From contig DKWV01000048.1 in the NCBI GenBank assembly GCA_002491905.1, forward strand, positions 8,405 through 72,404: 64,000 nucleotides of DNA. The letters run 5' to 3'. Below are positions 59,824 through 64,000 of this stretch, one piece after another. The stretch is from Lachnospiraceae bacterium UBA7143 (GTDB taxonomy: Bacteria; Bacillota; Clostridia; Lachnospirales; Lachnospiraceae). A program made the translations under genes and the position numbers. Under the pieces are notes generated by a model, which saw only the letters and a list, made by a program, of their open reading frames with translations, did no database searches and was not told the DNA's origin. The first letter of the stretch is position 1. Each line of letters begins with the position of its first letter.

Positions 59824-60893
59824 ATTGCCTTCTCTTTTTTCTTATATTCCTCGCAGCTCATTCCCGCGATTTCCTTCAAATCCGCATCCATCATCATGGC
59901 TACCAGCCCCTTAAAGTCTACTTTCCGTTTCCAGCCAAGCTCCTTCTCCGCCTTCGCGCAGTTGCCCCACAAAAATTCCACTTCCGCAGGACGGTAAAAT
60001 TCAGGGTTGACATCCACTAACAGCCTGCCGGTCTCCTCGTCATAACCCTTCTCGTTTACGCCGGTTCCCTCCCAACGGATCCGGATGCCAAGTTCCCCGA
60101 AGGCCGCCTCCACAAACTCCCTGACTGTGTGTGTCTCGTTGGTGGCAAGCACATAGTCGTCAGGTCTGTCCTGCTGCAGCATCAGCCACATGCCCTCTAT
60201 ATAATCTCCCGCGAAGCCCCAGTCCCTCTTCGCGTTCATGTTTCCGAGGGAAAGCTTCTCCTGTTTTCCCGCAACAATATTCGCGATGGCCAGCGTAATC
60301 TTTCTGGTCACAAAATTCTCACCGCGCCTGGGCGACTCATGGTTGAACAGAATGCCGTTGCAGGCATACATATTGTAGGATTCCCTGTAATTTACCGTAA
60401 TCCAGTAAGAGTAAAGCTTCGCCGCCCCGTAGGGACTCTTCGGATAAAAAGGCGTCTTCTCGCTCTGTGGAGCCGTCTCCGGGATGCCGCCGAAAAGCTC
60501 CGACGTGGAAGCCTGATAGTATCTGCATGTCCCGCCGTTTACACGGATTGCCTCCAGAAGTTTTAAGGTGCTCACGCCCGTTGCCTCAGCCGTGTACTCG
60601 GGCACCTCGAAGGACACGCCCACATGGGACTGCGCCGCCAGATTATATACCTCCGTAGGGCGGATTTCCGCAATCAGCCGCATAAGGTTGCTGGAATCCG
60701 TAGTGTCCGCATAGTGCAGAAAAAATTTAACCTTGTAGTAGTCCGACGCAATCAGATGGTCGATCCTTCCCGTATTGGCAATGCTGTGTCTGCGGATCAG
60801 ACCGTGCACATCATATCCCTTCTCCAGTAAAAATTCCGCCAGATAAGAGCCGTCCTGTCCTGTAATTCCCGTAATAAGCGCTATTTTCTGCAT
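59811..60893 (-). CDS. gmd: GDP-mannose 4,6-dehydratase
   Basis: A 360-residue short-chain dehydratase: TGITGQDGSYL (8-18), GLIRRHSIANTGRID, AAQSHVGVSFE, STSELFG and SPYGAAK active-site segments, NHESPRRGENFVTRK. It makes GDP-4-keto-6-deoxymannose, the Fcl substrate. Normal length. It lies five bases after rfbD. Confidence 0.95.
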   Translation of the reverse strand: MQKIALITGITGQDGSYLAEFLLEKGYDVHGLIRRHSIANTGRIDHLIASDYYKVKFFLHYADTTDSSNLMRLIAEIRPTEVYNLAAQSHVGVSFEVPEYTAEATGVSTLKLLEAIRVNGGTCRYYQASTSELFGGIPETAPQSEKTPFYPKSPYGAAKLYSYWITVNYRESYNMYACNGILFNHESPRRGENFVTRKITLAIANIVAGKQEKLSLGNMNAKRDWGFAGDYIEGMWLMLQQDRPDDYVLATNETHTVREFVEAAFGELGIRIRWEGTGVNEKGYDEETGRLLVDVNPEFYRPAEVEFLWGNCAKAEKELGWKRKVDFKGLVAMMMDADLKEIAGMSCEEYKKKEKAICCL

Positions 60894-60898
60894 ATGAT

Positions 60899-61753
60899 TT
60901 ATCCTCTCCCGTTTTCTTCTTTTAAATATGCCGCAATGGCATCATGCCAGTCAGCGAACTTGAAATCTGAAGTCATCCGAAACATATAATTATCCAGAAT
61001 GGAATAGGCCGGGCGTTTGACCGCCGCACCGTACTCCTCGGAGGTGATGGCTTCCACCACAGTCTTTTTGCCCGCCAGACGGAAAATCTCCTCCGTAAAC
61101 TGCGCCCAGCTGCAGTCCCCCTCGCAGGTGGCATGGAACAGGCCATAATTCTCCGTGGGCAGCAGATAGGCGATGGCTTTCGCAAGCTCTTTTGCGCTGG
61201 TGGGCGATCCCACCTGATCCCGCACCACCCTTACCTTATCGTTCGACTCGGAGAGCCGCAGCATAGTCCTCACGAAATTCTTTCCGTCCCCGTAAAGCCA
61301 CGCCGTGCGCAGAATAAAATGCCGGTCGTTAAATTCTTTCACAAATTCCTCACCCGCCAGTTTCGTCCTTCCGTAAGCGCCCTGCGGCCCCGTGGGATCG
61401 GTCTCCCTATAGGGTCTTGTCCCGTTTCCGTCAAACACATAATCCGTGGAAATATGCATCAGCTTCGCGCCCGTCTCGCCTGCCGAAATACTTAAATTGC
61501 GTGCGCCGACGGCATTGATCCGAAAAGCCAGATCCTCCTCCTTCTCGCAGGCCTCTACCGCCGTGTACGCCGCACAGTTGATGATCGCATAGGGCTTGAT
61601 CTCCCGCACAAATTTCATCACTTCGTCTATCCTCGTGATGTCCAGCTCCCCCACATCCGTATTGACCAGTTCGTATTCCGTGCTGTCCGCATATTCCAGA
61701 TTGACTGCCCGCCCAAGCTGCCCGTTGCAGCCTGTCACGATTATCTTCCTCAT
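60899..61753 (-). CDS. rfbD: dTDP-4-dehydrorhamnose reductase (RfbD-like)
   Basis: A 284-residue NAD(P)H-dependent reductase. GCNGQLG (8-14) begins the cofactor fold, DITRIDEV and NCAAYTAVEACE follow, then STDYVFDG and YGRTKLAGE with the Tyr-x3-Lys pair. It completes dTDP-L-rhamnose, but RfbA, RfbB and RfbC are not in the window, so they must be elsewhere if rhamnose is made. First gene of the long operon. Start ATG 61753 with AAGGA ten bases upstream. Confidence 0.9.
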   Translation of the reverse strand: MRKIIVTGCNGQLGRAVNLEYADSTEYELVNTDVGELDITRIDEVMKFVREIKPYAIINCAAYTAVEACEKEEDLAFRINAVGARNLSISAGETGAKLMHISTDYVFDGNGTRPYRETDPTGPQGAYGRTKLAGEEFVKEFNDRHFILRTAWLYGDGKNFVRTMLRLSESNDKVRVVRDQVGSPTSAKELAKAIAYLLPTENYGLFHATCEGDCSWAQFTEEIFRLAGKKTVVEAITSEEYGAAVKRPAYSILDNYMFRMTSDFKFADWHDAIAAYLKEENGRG

Positions 61754-61814
61754 ATCTGTTTCATCCTTTCCCAAATTTCCTGCCCGTTATGGGGCATATG
61801 GACTTATGCTTTAT

Positions 61815-61820
61815 ATTTTA
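61815..61820 (-). promoter_or_regulatory. Extended -10 promoter candidate for the rfbD-gmd operon
   Basis: Minus strand TGT-TAAAAT in the string TGTGTTAAAAT, close to the TGTGGTA sites further down the cluster. The leader to the rfbD ATG would be about 55 bases. No clear -35. Confidence 0.4.
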
Positions 61821-61863
61821 ACACATACACGGCCCGACATACATAAAAATTTTATCTAAAAAT

Positions 61864-61893
61864 ATTATAATCCATTACGCATTTCCCATGCAA
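61864..61893 (-). promoter_or_regulatory. Sigma-A promoter candidate for the rfbD-gmd operon
   Basis: Minus strand TTGCAT (61893-61888), 18 bases, TATAAT (61869-61864). A good -10 and fair -35. The leader would be about 105 bases. It lies in the 159-base gap after the MFS gene. Confidence 0.5.
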
Positions 61894-61912
61894 CTGATTC
61901 CAAAAAGCAGTG

Positions 61913-63160
61913 TCATACGTTCACAAATTCTTTGAAAACCCCCTTCATCCCTACAGCAATCCCAAGCGACGCCACCCCGGCAAACAAAATCACCGCATAT
62001 TCATAACCTTTGCAGAGCTCAAACAAAGCGCCGTACATGGCATTCCCCACCGGCTGCGCGCACATGGCGATCGTCATAATGACTGCCATTACCTTTCCTA
62101 GAAGGTCAGGCGGCGTCACCGTCTGAAAAAATGCCATCATCTGCACAGTAAACATGGTACAGCAGATCATAACAGCAAAGCAGCAGACAGTCAGGATCAC
62201 ATAGACGGCCATGCCTGATGAAAACAGAAGCAGCGCCCCAGCCACGGGAAACAGTACCGCCGCGGACATGATAATCAGGTTTCCCGCCTTCTGAACGGAC
62301 AGCTTCTTTGCAAAAATACCCGCACATATCCCCCCTGTCAGGCCTCCCGCAGCCAGTGCCCCCTGTGCAAAGCCATAAAGCCGGTTCGCCTGCGCGGCTT
62401 CCAGAGAAAGAACTTCTGTCACCAGATAAGGCAGCGCCACCGTAATCATCGCGGACAAAAACAGATTGATTCCGCTGACTGCCAGAACCGCCTTCCCTAT
62501 CACCGGCCTGTCCCTTTGAATAAACCGAACGCTTTGCGCGAAATCAGACTTCACAATCCCCAATATACTTCCCTCCATACTACGCCTCTGAAATGGTATG
62601 TGAATGAAAATCTCCATGACGGCCGACAGCACGAAACATACCATACAGACACGCAGCACAGATTTCAGACCATATGCACTGTACAAAACTCCTCCAAGTA
62701 CCGGACCAACCAGGGCGGCAAAAGAACTGATTGTGTTAATAACAGAATTTGCCGCCATGATATGTTCCCGATCCGCCAAAGCCGGAATGCTTGCCTGGAC
62801 CGAAGGCTGGTAAGCGCCCGCAATTCCATACAAAATCATCAGCGTAGCCGTCAGCAGGACTACAAGGTCGGCTCCATCCATAAGCAGGTAAAACAACAAT
62901 ATCAGCGCCGCTGTGAAAAAGTCCAGTATAACCATGACATTCCTTTTATTTACCCTGTCCGCAACAATTCCTCCCACTGGCGAAAGCAGGACAGCCGGGA
63001 TAAACGCACACGCCATTACCGTGCCATACAGAGCCGCCGAGCCAGTCTGATTCAGCAGATAGAGCGGCAGGGCAAACCGCAGGGCCGCATTGCCAAACAG
63101 GGATATAATCTGCCCGATAACAACCAGTTTAAAATCTCTTGAAAACACTTTTTGATTCAT
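61913..63160 (-). CDS. MFS efflux transporter
   Basis: A 415-residue, 12-helix major facilitator. GGIVADRVNKRN (64-75) is the loop 2-3 motif A of drug/proton antiporters of the MFS_3 type, and a charged mid-loop (about 190-220) separates the two halves. It likely exports a small toxic compound. It is divergent in function from the glycan genes and is regulated by the TetR protein encoded just upstream; an operator lies before its start. Confidence 0.88.
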   Translation of the reverse strand: MNQKVFSRDFKLVVIGQIISLFGNAALRFALPLYLLNQTGSAALYGTVMACAFIPAVLLSPVGGIVADRVNKRNVMVILDFFTAALILLFYLLMDGADLVVLLTATLMILYGIAGAYQPSVQASIPALADREHIMAANSVINTISSFAALVGPVLGGVLYSAYGLKSVLRVCMVCFVLSAVMEIFIHIPFQRRSMEGSILGIVKSDFAQSVRFIQRDRPVIGKAVLAVSGINLFLSAMITVALPYLVTEVLSLEAAQANRLYGFAQGALAAGGLTGGICAGIFAKKLSVQKAGNLIIMSAAVLFPVAGALLLFSSGMAVYVILTVCCFAVMICCTMFTVQMMAFFQTVTPPDLLGKVMAVIMTIAMCAQPVGNAMYGALFELCKGYEYAVILFAGVASLGIAVGMKGVFKEFVNV

Positions 63161-63185
63161 GTTTCCATTCTCCTTCCTTTGGATA

Positions 63186-63200
63186 CCTACCGTCGGTATG
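63186..63200 (-). promoter_or_regulatory. TetR operator in front of the MFS gene
   Basis: CCTACCGTCGGTATG on the plus strand: 13 of 15 bases match the operator at 63949. It lies 26 bases upstream of the MFS start. Confidence 0.65.
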
Positions 63201-63217
63201 TATAAAATCGAAAAATA

Positions 63218-63240
63218 TTCTGCCCTCTCTTGGGGCAGAA
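63218..63240 (-). terminator. Terminator after the TetR gene
   Basis: TTCTGCCC (63218-63225) pairs with GGGCAGAA (63233-63240), loop of seven bases, followed on the minus strand by TATTTTT. It may partly separate tetR from the MFS gene. Confidence 0.75.
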
Positions 63241-63250
63241 CTATTTTTTC

Positions 63251-63904
63251 CTATTTGCTTCTCTGGTAAATCGACGTCAACTCACACATCCGCGCTACCA
63301 TTTCCTCATCTATGATATCCAGACCCATGCCTTTTAACATCTGGTCAAACACCAGAAATTTATGATACGTTTCCTCCTCCGTATTGTCAAATATCATGGG
63401 ATTGATCCAGACATTCGCCACAAGCGAAATCAGCTCTGCAAGCTGCTTCGGATGCTCCGCCGCGATAGAGCCGTCGACGATCCCCTCCTCTATGATCGGC
63501 TGAATAAATTCCGGCGCCGTCAGCTCTATGGTCTCATACAAAAGACTCGCGAGAAGTCTCGGATTATTGTAAAAGCTGGGGGCCACTTTAAAAATTTCAT
63601 CCTGCACCGAACGGCACAGTGAAGACTTAAACAATGTTCTCAGCTTCTCTATTCCGTTCAAGTCCCTGCGTTCCAGGGTACCCGCAAGTTTTCGGTTGGA
63701 TTCCCCCATGATCCTGTCAGTAACCGCGTCCAGAATTTCCTCTTTCGACTTAAAGTGATGATAGATCGCTCCCTTGCTCAGTCCGCCCAGATTATCAATA
63801 ATATCCTGAATGGACGTATGCTCATATCCCTTCTCCATAAACAGGCGGGCGGAAACATTCAAAATCAAATTGACTGTTTCCTCCGGGTACTTGTTTCTCG
63901 CCAT
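63251..63904 (-). CDS. TetR family transcriptional regulator
   Basis: A 217-residue repressor. The N-terminal helix-turn-helix (about 8-55) reads ARLFMEKGYEHTSIQDII then GLSKGAIYHHFKSKEEIL, typical TetR. The C-terminal ligand domain is unrecognised. It should repress itself and the MFS exporter: two operators sit in its promoter and a third before the MFS gene. Start ATG with GGAGG nine bases upstream. Confidence 0.93.
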   Translation of the reverse strand: MARNKYPEETVNLILNVSARLFMEKGYEHTSIQDIIDNLGGLSKGAIYHHFKSKEEILDAVTDRIMGESNRKLAGTLERRDLNGIEKLRTLFKSSLCRSVQDEIFKVAPSFYNNPRLLASLLYETIELTAPEFIQPIIEEGIVDGSIAAEHPKQLAELISLVANVWINPMIFDNTEEETYHKFLVFDQMLKGMGLDIIDEEMVARMCELTSIYQRSK

Positions 63905-63920
63905 CTAACTATTCCTCCGC

Positions 63921-63971
63921 AACATACTGCTGGTATGTTATAATTTATCATACCGTTGGTATGTTTGTCAA
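63921..63971 (-). promoter_or_regulatory. tetR promoter with two operators
   Basis: TTGACA on the minus strand at 63971-63966, with -10 candidates ATAAAT or TAAATT 17 to 18 bases downstream. Operator 1, CATACCGTTGGTATG (63949-63963), fills the spacer; operator 2, CATACTGCTGGTATG (63923-63937), lies just downstream of the -10, within larger arms AACATAC/GTATGTT. Binding would occlude polymerase. Confidence 0.75.
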
Positions 63972-64000
63972 TCCCTATCAGCGGTGAGGAATGAATCTCA

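Noticed and set aside
1..64000. CRISPR array, prophage or IS element
   Set aside because: No regularly spaced repeats, Cas genes, phage structural genes, transposases with terminal inverted repeats or integrases were found. The rpn-like gene alone is not evidence for a mobile element.

Overview
The window looks like a chromosomal surface-glycan island from a spore-forming Clostridia member, most likely Lachnospiraceae. This rests on Firmicute-type ribosome sites (GGAGG) and sigma-A promoters, a stand-alone Spo0A DNA-binding domain protein, Rpn-type nuclease and DUF2164 relatives common in that family, and Gram-positive style Wzz and EpsG proteins. Taxonomy is inferred from gene content; no rRNA or tRNA is present. 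Almost every gene lies on the minus strand and many junctions are 4-base ATGA or GTGA overlaps, so the region reads right to left.

Right end (64000 to about 61900): an autoregulated TetR repressor and MFS exporter with three copies of a 15-base operator. Then 61753 to 56985: rfbD, gmd, a polytopic LIC_10190-like protein and fcl, making GDP-L-fucose and possibly completing dTDP-L-rhamnose. A monocistronic Spo0A-C regulator follows (own promoter overlapping a 0A box, own terminator). From 56300 to 42159 comes the assembly core: GtrB-type polyprenyl-phosphate glycosyltransferase, GT2, initiating WcaJ-type phosphoglycosyltransferase, a 135-nt four-branched structured RNA element, Wzz with a degenerate kinase-like tail, EpsG-type polymerase, several GT2/GT4 enzymes and two large GT-C-like membrane proteins.

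From 42107 to 30362 is a pseudaminic acid module. A perfect consensus promoter precedes mtnA, pseB, pseC, a GT-C protein, a GT2 and a fused aminotransferase-PseG protein. A second near-consensus promoter precedes an rpn-family gene with an internal deletion, then pseF, pseI, an ATP-grasp ligase and a sialyltransferase-like gene. From 27640 to 9557 are a PglK-like ABC flippase, GtrA, an acyltransferase, three GNATs, WecE, several GT-C-like proteins, a Wzy/WaaL-like protein, and PglF- and PglE-type UDP-sugar enzymes. A two-component system with an ABC exporter (9290 to 5342) is bracketed by two related 66-nt hairpins. A plus-strand phosphoribosyltransferase-like gene (4591 to 5232) is divergent from a left-end operon: PglC-like transferase, ATP-grasp ligase, GT4, UDP-HexNAc dehydrogenase and a truncated GT-C gene.

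Taken together the genes could build undecaprenyl-linked glycan(s) containing fucose, 4-amino-4,6-dideoxy sugars, a hexuronic acid derivative and a pseudaminic-type nonulosonic acid, with lipid-phosphate sugar donors (GtrB/GtrA) feeding extracytoplasmic GT-C enzymes. Two initiating transferases and two polymerase or ligase candidates suggest more than one glycan. The most unusual items are the aminotransferase-PseG fusion, the two ATP-grasp ligases placed beside amino-sugar pathways, the structured RNA between the WcaJ-type gene and wzz, and the Spo0A-C regulator.
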